DNA of 64,000 nt from Collinsella sp. AF23-4AC (GCF_003462685.1 NZ_QRVE01000007.1:1-64000), one strand, 5' to 3'; shown: positions 17,669-26,573, counted from the first letter of the stretch. Notes: generated from the letters alone by a model not told the origin. A program made the numbers and translations.

Positions 17669-18433
17669 ATGGATCAGATTTACGACAACAGGCACTATTC
17701 CGCCGGTTCGCGCGAGCCGTCGCCTCGCCCTGCGCGCACGGTGCAGCTCGGTGGGTCCGCCTACGCCGGCGCCGACCGCTCCACGCAGCGCCCGACAAGT
17801 ATCTCGCGTCCCAATGCTCAAGTGAATACTTCGACAGATGGACCAGTACGTCCGACACGTTCGCCGCATTCGTCGCGTCCCTCGGCCCAGACGCACGACA
17901 AATCGAGCAGACCTTCGAGCCGTCTTTCGGGCGCGGACTTTATGCGCTACGCCAACGACAATGCGGTGGTCAAGGCGATCTATGACTTTACGCATGGCTC
18001 TCTGCGCCTGCTGTTTATCGGTATCGTGGTGGCGCTGGCGCTCGTGAGCCTGTATTTTCCCGTACGCGACCTGTACGTGGCTAAGCGTTCGAGTGATATC
18101 TTGGCCAAGCAGGTCGAAATTCGCGAGCAATATAACGACGAGCTGCAAAAAAGCGTCGACAAGCTGCTCTCGGAGGAGGGCATCAAGGATGCGGCGTCCG
18201 AGGACCTGGGCCTGGTAATGCCTGGCGAGACTAGGATTGATGTCTTGGGCCTGGATGGCGATTCGGACTCGTCGTCGGCTGAAAAGAAGTCGTCGAACGC
18301 CAAGAAGGCCAGCGAGGTGGCCAAGGAGATCGAAGAAGTCGGCAAGGACGCGCCGTGGTACATTCAGACGCTCGACATGCTGTTTGGATTTAACGGCGTC
18401 GAGGGTCAGACGGTCGCGTCCAGCGGCGAGTAG
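17669..18433 (+). CDS. DivIC/FtsB-like septum formation initiator
   Basis: The 254-residue protein has a long Ser/Pro/Arg-rich cytoplasmic N-terminus (about 1-100), one membrane segment (LLFIGIVVALALVSLYFPV, about 112-130), a short coiled-coil region (KQVEIREQYNDELQKSVDKL) and a Lys/Ser-rich tail. This layout matches the FtsB/DivIC family, which stabilises the division complex. Its place between eno and ppx is the usual actinobacterial position of such a gene. The start is the first Met with a weak AAGGCG site; an in-frame ATG at 17543 lies in the eno terminator and is not used. Confidence 0.8.
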   Translation: MDQIYDNRHYSAGSREPSPRPARTVQLGGSAYAGADRSTQRPTSISRPNAQVNTSTDGPVRPTRSPHSSRPSAQTHDKSSRPSSRLSGADFMRYANDNAVVKAIYDFTHGSLRLLFIGIVVALALVSLYFPVRDLYVAKRSSDILAKQVEIREQYNDELQKSVDKLLSEEGIKDAASEDLGLVMPGETRIDVLGLDGDSDSSSAEKKSSNAKKASEVAKEIEEVGKDAPWYIQTLDMLFGFNGVEGQTVASSGE

Positions 18434-18461
18434 GCGAGTAACGCCCGGAGGGGAGCCCGCA

Positions 18462-19463
18462 ATGGCAGAGTGCAAACGATATAAGGTGGCCGCGATCGAC
18501 CTGGGAACGGTGTCGTCGCGACTGGTGCTGGCGCAGGTCGAGGCCGGGGCGATCGTGGAATCGTCCAAGCATACCGAGATCACCGACTTGGGCGAGGGCG
18601 TGGACGCGACGGGGCGCTTTTGCGAGGCGGCCGTTGAGCGCGTGCTCGCTGCGTGCCGCATGTTTGTGGACGAAGCCCGTGCCTTTGGGGCCGTGCGCAT
18701 CTGCACCACATGCACGAGCGCCGCGCGTGATGCGTCCAACGCCGCCCTGCTGCTAGACGGCCTGCGCGAGCTGGGGCTCGAACCGCAGGTGATTCCGGGC
18801 GAGGTCGAGGCGCGCCTGACGTTTTTTGGCGTGGCACACGACTTTGCTGGCGAGCGCATCATCGTCGCCGATTCGGGCGGTGGCTCCACGGAGCTCGCGA
18901 CGGGCGTCTATGCGCCTGAGCGCGGGGTCTTTGCGCTGGAGGGAACGCGCTCACTGGACATCGGTTGCCGTCGCGTGACGGAGCGGTTTTTCTCGGCGCT
19001 GCCGCCTGCAGACGGCGAACTTGCGGTTGCCGCCGCGTGGGCGGGCGAGCAGTTCTCCTCCTATTTTGAGGGCCTGCCCAGCGACTTTGAACGTGCCGAG
19101 CGTCTCGTTGCGGTGGGCGGTACCGTCACCACGCTCGTGGCGCTGGTCCACGAGCTGGAGCCGTACGACTCGAGCTTTGTTCATCTGCGCGAGCTTTCGA
19201 TGGATCAGGTTTCGGCCGCCATCGAGCGCATGTCTGTGCTGGACGCAGAAGGCATCGCTGCGCTACCGGGCGTGCAGCCCAAGCGTGCGGGCGTGATTCT
19301 CGCTGGCGCCGTGGTGATTCGCGAACTCATGCGCGCCGGCGGCTACAGGGCGCTTACCGTGAGCGAGAACAGCCTCCTCGCCGGCATGGCAGCAACCATC
19401 AACGAGACTCTCGACGGCGCGACCCCCACCATCGCCTGGACCCCCACTCTCAGCACACTCTAA
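18462..19463 (+). CDS. Ppx/GppA-family exopolyphosphatase
   Basis: The 333-residue protein belongs to the ASKHA-fold phosphatases that degrade polyphosphate or pppGpp. Key motifs are AAIDLGTVSSRLVLA near the N-terminus, the catalytic region IPGEVEARLTFFG, the ATP/phosphate loop VADSGGGSTELATG and GGTVTTLVAL. GGAGGGGAG lies before ATG 18462. It is 28 bases after the divIC-like gene. The short form lacks the C-terminal HD domain of E. coli Ppx. Substrate preference cannot be decided from sequence. Confidence 0.88.
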   Translation: MAECKRYKVAAIDLGTVSSRLVLAQVEAGAIVESSKHTEITDLGEGVDATGRFCEAAVERVLAACRMFVDEARAFGAVRICTTCTSAARDASNAALLLDGLRELGLEPQVIPGEVEARLTFFGVAHDFAGERIIVADSGGGSTELATGVYAPERGVFALEGTRSLDIGCRRVTERFFSALPPADGELAVAAAWAGEQFSSYFEGLPSDFERAERLVAVGGTVTTLVALVHELEPYDSSFVHLRELSMDQVSAAIERMSVLDAEGIAALPGVQPKRAGVILAGAVVIRELMRAGGYRALTVSENSLLAGMAATINETLDGATPTIAWTPTLSTL

Positions 19464-19473
19464 AAGTAGTCTT

Positions 19474-19639
19474 TTTGGGACGGGGCTTTTTTAGCTACAT
19501 GGTCCGCCCGAGCCTTTCCGTGAATGAGTTTTCTGGGACGGGGATTAAAAAATCATTAGGTACACAATGATTTTTTAATCCCCGTCCCAGAAAACTCATT
19601 GGGTGGGCGGAAAAGTAGTCAAAAAAGCCCCGTCCCAAA
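19474..19639. repeat. Nested giant palindrome after ppx
   Basis: An inner perfect 35-bp inverted repeat (19523-19557 with 19566-19600, loop AGGTACAC) sits inside an outer 19-bp perfect repeat (19474-19492 with 19621-19639). Both levels carry GGGACGGGG followed by T-rich or A-rich runs. Transcribed from either side it would form a very long hairpin and may terminate ppx. A weaker relative is at 35651-35680. Confidence 0.85.
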
Positions 19640-19663
19640 TTAGCTGCCCTGCAGTTGACGGCA

Positions 19664-19706
19664 TCTAAAAGAAACGAGCCCGCATCCCAAAGGGACACGG
19701 GCTCGT
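19664..19706 (-). terminator. Terminator-like hairpin after the decayed tRNA copy
   Basis: On the minus strand ACGAGCCCG pairs with CGGGCTCGT and is followed by TTTCTTTT. It has the same design as the hairpin after the intact tRNA-Leu and follows a remnant of that tRNA. Confidence 0.7.
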
Positions 19707-19716
19707 AAACAATACG

Positions 19717-19734
19717 TGGTAGGGGCGGTGGGAC
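19717..19734 (-). pseudogene. Remnant of a duplicated tRNA-Leu 3' end
   Basis: These 18 bases are identical to the CCA end, acceptor strand and part of the T arm of the intact tRNA-Leu (19912-19929). The tRNA body that should follow is missing or scrambled, leaving only a few D-arm-like bases (CTGCGTAT). A similar minus-strand terminator follows, so a whole tRNA-plus-terminator unit was probably duplicated and then decayed. It could also be an attachment-site scar. Confidence 0.6.
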
Positions 19735-19862
19735 GTCTGCGTATTTGCTGTGCAAATCCGCACCGGCTTCGGCCGCCTGCCGGCGCCCTCGCCGGCTCGC
19801 TGCGGACGCTGCGCGTCCGCTTGACGCTCGCCCCCTCGCGGGTTCGAGCCCCACCGGCGTGC

Positions 19863-19902
19863 AAAAGAAACGGGCCCGCATCTCTGGGAGATACGGGCCC
19901 GT
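19863..19902 (-). terminator. Terminator of tRNA-Leu
   Basis: On the minus strand ACGGGCCCG pairs with CGGGCCCGT around a partly paired loop, followed by TTTCTTTT, about 10 bases after the tRNA CCA end. Confidence 0.8.
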
Positions 19903-19911
19903 AAAAGCCAA

Positions 19912-19996
19912 TGGTAGGGGCGGTGGGACTCGAACCCACAATCCTTGCGGCGAGAGATTTTAAGTCTCCTGCGTATGCCAATTCCGCCACGCCCCC
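19912..19996 (-). tRNA. tRNA-Leu (anticodon TAA)
   Basis: Read on the minus strand, GGGGGCG pairs with CGCCCCT, followed by A and an encoded CCA. The anticodon stem GGAGA/TCTCT encloses a loop CTTAAAA with TAA anticodon. A long variable arm (CGCCGCAAGGATTGTG region) marks it as a class II tRNA, and the T loop GGTTCGAGTCCC is standard. The anticodon reads UUA (and UUG by wobble). Confidence 0.93.
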
Positions 19997-20027
19997 GTGA
20001 GACTAGAAGTCTAGCACAAGCCGTCCG

Positions 20028-20651
20028 TTACGCGTTGACGGCCATCGAGTGTTGGCCCGACTTCTCCAGGAACTCCTGGAACTTGGCCTCGTCGCCCTTG
20101 TTCTTGTACTGCAGGGCCAGCAGGTACTCCAGGCGGCAGCGCTTGACCGGGTCGTCGCCGACATCCTCGAGCATGCGCTCCAGTTCGGGAATGTCGTTGT
20201 GGCGCTTGAGGATCATCGTGTCGTACATCAGCTGACACTCGTGCGCGACTGCCTCGGCCTGACCGCCCTCAAAGCCCTTGATCTCGTGCAGCAACTCCTT
20301 GGACTTTTTGCGGTCCTCCTGGCCAACGTAGTAGTTAAAGGCCTTAATTACCAGGTCGACGCGCTGCATCTTGGGCAGGTTGAGCCCCAGCAGCAGGTCG
20401 AACATTTCGCCAGCGCGCTCGTGGTCCTCGCGCAGCAGATAGGAGTTCAGGCGCAGGTAGTCGCGGTTGTAGCGCGGGTACAGCATGCTGGTGAGTTTGC
20501 CGTCGAGCAAACGATCGAACTCGTCCCACTGCTTGGCGGCCATAAGCTGCTGCAGGCGTTTAAACGTGGTGCGTTTTTTAACGCTAAAGAACACCGACAC
20601 GGCGATACAAATAATGACGACGGCGGTCCAGAGTGTGCGGGAATCGGGCAT
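20028..20651 (-). CDS. Membrane-anchored TPR-like protein of unknown function
   Basis: The 207-residue protein starts with a single membrane segment (LWTAVVIICIAVSVFFSV, about 7-24) followed by a helical, repeat-like region in which Asp/Glu, Leu and Tyr recur at spacings typical of tetratricopeptide repeats (for example WDEFDRLLDGKL, ERAGEMFDLLLGLNL and EAKFQEFLEKSG). Such proteins usually act as protein-protein adaptors at the inner membrane face. It lies alone on the minus strand upstream of tRNA-Leu. A TATAAT box on the minus strand (20707-20712) is placed about 55 bases before the start. Confidence 0.7.
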   Translation of the reverse strand: MPDSRTLWTAVVIICIAVSVFFSVKKRTTFKRLQQLMAAKQWDEFDRLLDGKLTSMLYPRYNRDYLRLNSYLLREDHERAGEMFDLLLGLNLPKMQRVDLVIKAFNYYVGQEDRKKSKELLHEIKGFEGGQAEAVAHECQLMYDTMILKRHNDIPELERMLEDVGDDPVKRCRLEYLLALQYKNKGDEAKFQEFLEKSGQHSMAVNA

Positions 20652-20814
20652 ATTGAGCTCCTCGGTCGCTCATAAAACAGGCGGTATGACAACACGTACT
20701 AGATGTATTATACGCAGCGCGCAGGCAAACTGGTACAAAAGTGCATCGAGGCCGAGCACCATCGCTCGCTGCGGTACACTTACCTAAAGTAAACCATGAA
20801 GGGAGACATTACCT

Positions 20815-21102
20815 ATGAAGAAGATCGTTTTGGCTTGCGGTGCTGGCGCTGCTACTTCCACGCTCGTTGCCCAGAAGGTCGCTACCATGCTCGACGCCAA
20901 CGGTTATGCCGGCAAGTATGAGATCGTGCAGTGCGCCATCTCCGAGGCCAAGGACGCTTGCGACGAAGGCGCCGACCTGCTGATCGCCACCACCGTTGCC
21001 CCCGAGGGCCTCACCTGCCCGTACGTGAGCGGCGTGCCCTTCATGACCGGCATGAACCGCGTTGCTGCCGAGAAGGCCGTTCTCGACGTCATGGCTCAGT
21101 AG
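20815..21102 (+). CDS. Orphan PTS IIB component (galactitol-type)
   Basis: The 95-residue protein begins MKKIVLACGAGAATSTLVA, the IIB phosphocysteine loop (Cys8 followed by Gly-Ala-Gly), and resembles GatB-type IIB proteins. IIB passes phosphate from IIA to the sugar bound by IIC. No IIA or IIC is nearby; the only neighbour is a VOC protein starting 11 bases downstream, so the two are probably co-transcribed. It may serve a IIC encoded elsewhere or act in regulation. GAAGGGAGACATT precedes the start. Confidence 0.85.
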   Translation: MKKIVLACGAGAATSTLVAQKVATMLDANGYAGKYEIVQCAISEAKDACDEGADLLIATTVAPEGLTCPYVSGVPFMTGMNRVAAEKAVLDVMAQ

Positions 21103-21113
21103 GCGCTGCCTGT

Positions 21114-21488
21114 ATGAATGAGCAGAACGCCAATCCGGTCGAGCTCTTTGGCATGCGCGTCGCCCATGTGGGCATCAACGCCGCCGACCCGGCAGACGCC
21201 TTGGAGATCGCGGAGCTGTTCTCGACGATGATGGGCTTGCCCGTTATCGAGACCCCGGTTTCGTACTTTAACGATTCGCTGGTCGAGGTCATGAAGCAGA
21301 ACGGTCGTGGCACCAAGGGCCACATCGGCTTTGCCGTCAACGACATCGATGCGGCCGAGAAGTGGTTTGCCGAGCGTGGGCTCGAGGTTAACGAGGAGTC
21401 GCGCGCGCTGCTGCCCGACGGTTCTACCAAGCTCGTGTACTTTAAGCGCGAGTTCGCCGGCTTCGCCGTGCATCTGTGTCGCGAGTAG
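21114..21488 (+). CDS. VOC-family (glyoxalase-like) protein
   Basis: The 124-residue protein has a single vicinal-oxygen-chelate module: MRVAHVGINAADPADALEIA, GHIGFAVNDIDAAEKWFAERG and a C-terminal FAVHLCRE. The histidines and glutamate could bind metal. The sequence recalls the VOC domain that is fused to some KDPG/KHG aldolases, which would fit sugar-acid metabolism and its co-location with a PTS IIB, but that is inference. The start ATG 21114 lies 11 bases after the IIB stop and lacks a strong Shine-Dalgarno site, suggesting coupling. Confidence 0.75.
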   Translation: MNEQNANPVELFGMRVAHVGINAADPADALEIAELFSTMMGLPVIETPVSYFNDSLVEVMKQNGRGTKGHIGFAVNDIDAAEKWFAERGLEVNEESRALLPDGSTKLVYFKREFAGFAVHLCRE

Positions 21489-21510
21489 CGCACAAACTGC
21501 CATAACGAAC

Positions 21511-21546
21511 AAAAGGGATAGGGCCGCATGGCCTTATCCCTTTTTT
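21511..21546. terminator. Bidirectional terminator
   Basis: AAAAGGGATA-G-GGCC pairs with GGCC-T-TATCCCTTTT around GCAT, with T runs on both strands. It separates the VOC gene from the convergent histidine kinase gene. Confidence 0.88.
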
Positions 21547-21561
21547 ACGCCGAGGGGCTTC

Positions 21562-22840
21562 CTATCGTGGCAGGCGAATCGTAAAGCGGCTGCCGACGCC
21601 TTCGACCGAGGTCACGCCAATAACGCCGCCATGGCTATCGACAATCCACTTGGCAATGGCAAGCCCCAGACCCGAGCCCTGCGCGCCGGCATCGCGTGCG
21701 TTGTCGGCGCGGTAGAACCGTTCAAACGCGTGAGCTGCGGATTCCTGATTCATGCCGATACCCTCGTCCTCAACACTTATGTCGATCGCGCCCGTGCCCG
21801 TATCCTGCGCTACGCCAAAGGTGATGGACGTGCCCGCGTCCGAATACTTGGCGGCGTTTTGCACGATCACGCGCAGGGCCTGCTTCACGAGCGCCACGTC
21901 GACAGAAGCATCGCAGCGCGGGTCGCTGGCGAGCGCAGTGTCGTACGCCAGCCGATACGTGTGCACAGCATCGATCATCTGCGATTCCTCGCATACCTCG
22001 CCGACCAGTGCGGCCAGGTTGGTATTCGCACGCCGCAGGACCGTGCGTCCGGCATCGCCGCGCGCCAAAAACAGCAGCTGCTCCACGAGCTCTTGCATGT
22101 GCTCGCTTTCGGCCTTGAGGGACGCGATGGATTCTGTCAGCACGTCCGGGTCGTCTTTGCCCCAGCGGTCGAGCATGTTCACGTAGCCCTGAATCACCGC
22201 GATGGGCGTGCGCAGCTCGTGGCTCGCATCGTTGACAAAGCGCATCTGCTGTAGCTTGGCCTCTTGCATCTGGCGCAGCAGGCGGTTGAGCGCGACCTCG
22301 ATGCTCGCCAGGTCGGCGTCGCCGGTGGTGACGCTCGGCGAGTCGACACTCGCGCGTTCGATTGCCTGCTCCAGCGTTTCCATCTTGCCGTCGGAGAGCT
22401 GCATGCGGCCGAGCTCGTCCACGCGCAGGGCCAGGTCGTTGAGCGGTGCCATGGTGCGGCGCACGCGGCGAGCGCCGCTGAGCATGTTGAGCACGCTGAT
22501 GACTTGCCCGCCCGCAACGACAAGATAGAGGGGCCACAGCGCGATGAGGTCCTGCGCGAGGGGGAAGGTCTTGGTGGTGCGCGCAAGCTCGACGGTATAG
22601 GTGAGCGTGGCCAGGTCCAAGCCGCGCGCGGGCGCAAACGACATGCCGTGAACGCTAGCGCCGGGGATCCATCCTGCGGTAAACGTGCCGTCGGGCAGTG
22701 TCTGGTTGTAGCCATAGACCAGAATCGCCGCCGCAACAACCAGCAGCCACAGATCGAGCCAGACGTAGCTCATCAGGCGGCGCCACATGTAGCTCCAGTT
22801 GATGGCGCGGGCAATGGAGGTGACGCGCTTGGTCTCGGCG

Positions 22841-22857
<17 letters not shown>
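21562..22857 (-). CDS. Sensor histidine kinase
   Basis: The 431-residue kinase has two membrane segments (about 31-48 and 105-128) enclosing an extracytoplasmic loop of some 55 residues, a HAMP-like linker, the phosphoacceptor box SHELRTPIAVIQGY near residue 212, the N box QNAAKYSDAG, and ATP-lid motifs DEGIGM and GSGLGLAIAK. It is paired with the OmpR-type regulator just upstream; the start at 22857 overlaps the regulator stop by 17 bases and has GGGCGTGGG upstream. A longer in-frame start at 22908 lies inside the regulator and is unlikely. The signal is unknown. Confidence 0.92.
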
Positions 22858-23620
<763 letters not shown>

Positions 23621-23638
23621 GCGTGCCCCCGTCTGCGA

Positions 23639-24181
23639 TTACTTGTCGTCGTTCAGATTTTGCTTGATATCGTCTGCGGCATCGGCGGCGTGATTCATCA
23701 GGTTGTTGATGCTGCCGGGCACGTCGCCGTCGCTATCGATGCGGTAACGCATGCCAAAGAACAGACCGATCAGCATCAGCCATATCGTGGCGCCCCAGGC
23801 AAACAAGGCGACGATGGGAATCAGGATGGGGATGTTAAGGATGATCGCATCGCGGCGCGTGGCGATAAACTTGGTGTCCAGGCTCAGGCGGAAGAGCTTT
23901 TTGAGGTACTCCCACACGCTGTCCATCTTCTTGGAGAAGTCGGTCTTTTCGCTCGACTTCTCGTAGGCGGCCTGCGCGGCGACCATCTCGGCCGAGGGCT
24001 CATCTACCGGCTCGGACTCGGTGGCGGCGTGCGCCGACGTGGTCTGGGTCTTGCCTTGCGACTCGAGCCAAATAATGGCGTCCAAAACGTTGCCGTCGGC
24101 GGCATCGAGTGCTGCCTTGGCATCGGTGTAACTCACGTTGCACTTGGTGCGGATGGTTTCAACTTTTTCGAGGTCGTCCAT
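23639..24181 (-). CDS. UBA-like and DUF4342-type membrane protein
   Basis: The 180-residue protein begins with a helical UBA-like module (LEKVETIRTKCNVSYTDAKAALDAADGNVLDAIIWLESQGK, about residues 4-44), a negatively charged linker, and a hydrophobic pair of segments (ILNIPILIPIVALFAWGATIWLMLIGLFFGM, about 115-145). This combination matches proteins annotated as DUF4342, whose function is unknown. GAAAGGACAGGTC precedes the start. It lies directly upstream of a two-component system on the same strand and could be its first operon gene. Confidence 0.75.
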   Translation of the reverse strand: MDDLEKVETIRTKCNVSYTDAKAALDAADGNVLDAIIWLESQGKTQTTSAHAATESEPVDEPSAEMVAAQAAYEKSSEKTDFSKKMDSVWEYLKKLFRLSLDTKFIATRRDAIILNIPILIPIVALFAWGATIWLMLIGLFFGMRYRIDSDGDVPGSINNLMNHAADAADDIKQNLNDDK

Positions 24182-24554
24182 GACCTGTCCTTTCGTTCGA
24201 TGGGCGCGACGCCGGGCGATTTGCCCGGGCGCGAGCGTTGCGTTCGGCGGCCTGCGTCGCGCGGCGCCGCCCCGCCCTTGGTCGAACTCTATAGTGCAGG
24301 TTATAGATTAAGCGATTCTTGAGCCAAGATTAATGTTGGATGAGTTTTTGGGTGACGCGGAGGCGGCCTTTGAGGCAAGCGCAGGCCGAGCGGCTAGAGC
24401 CCAAGGGTAAATTTGTGTCCGCACGGCGAGATATACTTATTGTCAACGTTGAGGGCGCGTCAGGGCAAAGCTGCCTAGCGCCCGCGAAATCAGAGGGGCC
24501 GCCGTGCCGCATGGCGCAAACGAGTGGGGTCCCGACGCAAACAGGGGGTCATAC
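24182..24554. other. 373-base divergent intergenic region
   Basis: This gap separates the DUF4342-like gene from a phosphoesterase. It contains TATACT at 24432-24437, a possible -10 box for the downstream gene, and a 13-base sequence TGTCCGCACGGCG (24416-24428) that recurs at 26483-26495. A 25-codon frame (24333-24410) looks like a coding remnant but has no ribosome site. Confidence 0.45.
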
Positions 24555-25316
24555 GTGCATATCTACGCTATGAGCGACATTCACGGGTGCTTGGACGCCT
24601 TTAAGGCATCGCTTTCCACCGTCGACCTCGATGCCGAGGATTCCAAGCTGGTTTTGCTTGGCGACTACTGCGACCGAGGCCCCGATTCACTCGGGGTCTT
24701 CGAGCTCGTCATGGACCTGCAAAAGCGCTACGGCGATCGCGTCGTGGCGCTGCGCGGCAACCACGAGGAGATGTTCCTCGAGTACATTGACGAGGTGGAC
24801 GATCCCAATTTTACGCAGGCATGGATACTTGCCGATAGTAATCTGGCAACGGCTAAGAGCTTCCTAGATGCCGAGGCGTTCAAGCACGTTAAGCACCTGT
24901 TGAGGCTCAGGAAGTTCGAGGAGGCCTACGCCTATACGGTTGAACGCATGAAGGTCGAACATGCGGACGTCATCGCGTGGGTTCGCAAGCTCCCTTACTT
25001 TTACGAGAGTCCCTTCGGCCAGGTCTTTGTGCATGCCGGCATTGACGAAGGTGCCGGGGAGTACTGGAAGCTCGGCACATCTGACGAGTCGTTTACTATG
25101 ACGCTGCCCGATTACGTGGGGCGTAAGTTCTATCTGGATGTTATCGCCGGGCACATCAATACCGAGGCGGTCTCGGGCATTGCGGGCTACCGCGGTATCT
25201 GGCATGACGGAGCCAGCCATTTCTACATCGACGGGAACGTAGTTCAGCACGGCGAGGTCGTCGTGCTGAACTACGACTCAGAGACAGGGAAGTACAGCGG
25301 ACAAGGGCTGGAGTAG
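24555..25316 (+). CDS. PPP-type metallophosphoesterase
   Basis: The 253-residue protein has the serine/threonine-phosphatase-like motif set SDIHGC, LLGDYCDRGPDS and LRGNHEEM, followed by conserved His residues in FVHAGID and GHIN. This matches bacterial PrpE/PphA-like enzymes, which act on phosphoproteins or diadenosine tetraphosphate; the substrate is not decidable here. GTG 24555 is chosen because AGGGGG sits 6 bases upstream; the in-frame ATG at 24504 has no such signal. The gene opens an accessory region with lower GC and mixed neighbours. Confidence 0.85.
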   Translation: MHIYAMSDIHGCLDAFKASLSTVDLDAEDSKLVLLGDYCDRGPDSLGVFELVMDLQKRYGDRVVALRGNHEEMFLEYIDEVDDPNFTQAWILADSNLATAKSFLDAEAFKHVKHLLRLRKFEEAYAYTVERMKVEHADVIAWVRKLPYFYESPFGQVFVHAGIDEGAGEYWKLGTSDESFTMTLPDYVGRKFYLDVIAGHINTEAVSGIAGYRGIWHDGASHFYIDGNVVQHGEVVVLNYDSETGKYSGQGLE

Positions 25317-25337
25317 GTTGGCGGGCGATTAGTTCTC

Positions 25338-26099
25338 CTACGGCCTACACAACGCTACTTTAAGCCATTCGTTCATCGCCGAAGAGGGCTGCCGTTGCCA
25401 TTTTTTACCCTTTGGTCTAAGTTGAAGTTCAATGGTGCCGGAGACATAACGGCTGAATCGCAGTTCCAGGGCGTTCAAGTCCCCTTTGTCCCAGTCTTTA
25501 ATGTGCTGGTATAGGCAATGGTATTCGTGCTGTTCGTTGCTTAAGGCGTGAGCGACATCAAGGTATGCGAGCAAGGAAATGAGCACGTGCCATTGCTGGT
25601 TGAGATTGTCGTGCGCGTTGTCGGTAAAGGGTTTAAAGGGGTCGATTCTTGCGATCGTATTGCCGCTATCATCAAACTGGTAGTGGTAATACCCCTGCTC
25701 ATCAGGGTGTTCCTTGAGTCTGAATTTGAGTGCGAAATAGAAGGCAACATTCTCTGGCAGCTCTTTTGCTAGCGTGTCTGATATCGTTCTTTGATTGTTT
25801 TTGAGTTTGGAGATAAGCTCGTCACAATCGAGGAGTTTGGAGCGCGCTTCTGAGCCATCGGTATCGTTGAGAATCTGTCTGAGGTTATCAAGAACGTCGC
25901 TGCCAAGTTCGTTAAGCGCGCATATGGTTTGACCTAGTCTGTAGGTTGGGTCACTAGTGCTGCTTTCGGGAATATACTCGCAAGGCTCGTTGCACCATCC
26001 AATGAAGTCCTTGACGTCTATCGACTCGACAGAAGGCCTGTTGACACGGGTGAAAAAGTCCTGGATTTCGTTCAAATCGGCGTGCTTGGCTTCGTTCAT
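25338..26099 (-). CDS. Unrecognised protein, low GC
   Basis: This 253-residue protein matches no family I know. It is rich in Asp, Glu, Asn and Leu, with a mostly helical look (HVLISLLAYLDVAHAL, ALNELGSDVLDNLRQIL) and a basic C-terminal part (LRPKGKKWQRQPSSAMNEWL). There is no signal peptide or clear membrane segment. Base composition is visibly lower in GC than surrounding genes, and it lies near a terminal-inverted-repeat element and a toxin-antitoxin pair, so recent transfer is likely. GAAAGGAATCCAGCT precedes the start. Confidence 0.65.
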   Translation of the reverse strand: MNEAKHADLNEIQDFFTRVNRPSVESIDVKDFIGWCNEPCEYIPESSTSDPTYRLGQTICALNELGSDVLDNLRQILNDTDGSEARSKLLDCDELISKLKNNQRTISDTLAKELPENVAFYFALKFRLKEHPDEQGYYHYQFDDSGNTIARIDPFKPFTDNAHDNLNQQWHVLISLLAYLDVAHALSNEQHEYHCLYQHIKDWDKGDLNALELRFSRYVSGTIELQLRPKGKKWQRQPSSAMNEWLKVALCRP

Positions 26100-26230
26100 A
26101 GCTGGATTCCTTTCTCATCAGGAAACATGTCTCATTATAGGCATACCTGCGGTCGTAGTGGCTAGGGGCGCCAGTGCTAGTGAGGGTTCCAGAGAAGGAA
26201 GCGGCGCACCCTCGGAACAGCCAGGAATCA

Positions 26231-26411
26231 AGGTCTAATACTTTTCCCGAGAAGTGAACGAGCTAAATCGGACCCCCGAAGCATCGACACTTTAGGAGTG
26301 CCGTTTCCTGCGGTTTCGGTACTGAGATCCTGCGATTTTGCCGTCGAAAAATGCGGATGTTTCAGGGGTTCAAAAACAGCCGTTCACTTCTCGGGAAAAA
26401 GTATTAGACCT
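26231..26411. mobile_element. 181-bp element with 30-bp terminal inverted repeats
   Basis: The ends (26231-26260, starting AGGTCTAATACTTTT, and 26381-26411) are inverted copies that differ by one extra T. Part of the interior also pairs (ACCCCCGAAGCATC with GGATGTTTCAGGGG), so the element folds into one long hairpin. It has no coding capacity. It resembles a MITE or another palindromic insertion; no target-site duplication is evident. Confidence 0.6.
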
Positions 26412-26573
26412 CGACAGCGGGGGATGGGGTGCCGGTGTAAAACGGCGTCAAGGGTTGGTCGAGCAGGCTGTTTCTCCATTGATGTCCGCACGGCGTGTGA
26501 CACTTACCCTGCCGCCCTGCTCTGCCGCGGCGGCATGTACCCGAACAGCGACCCTCTAAGGAGTTCGATATCG

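Noticed and set aside
19495..19990. Open frames on the minus strand across the tRNA region
   Set aside because: They run through tRNA-Leu, its decayed copy and terminators, so they are not genes.
24333..24410. A 25-codon frame with a coding look
   Set aside because: No ribosome site, no known family; it may be a gene remnant but cannot be supported.
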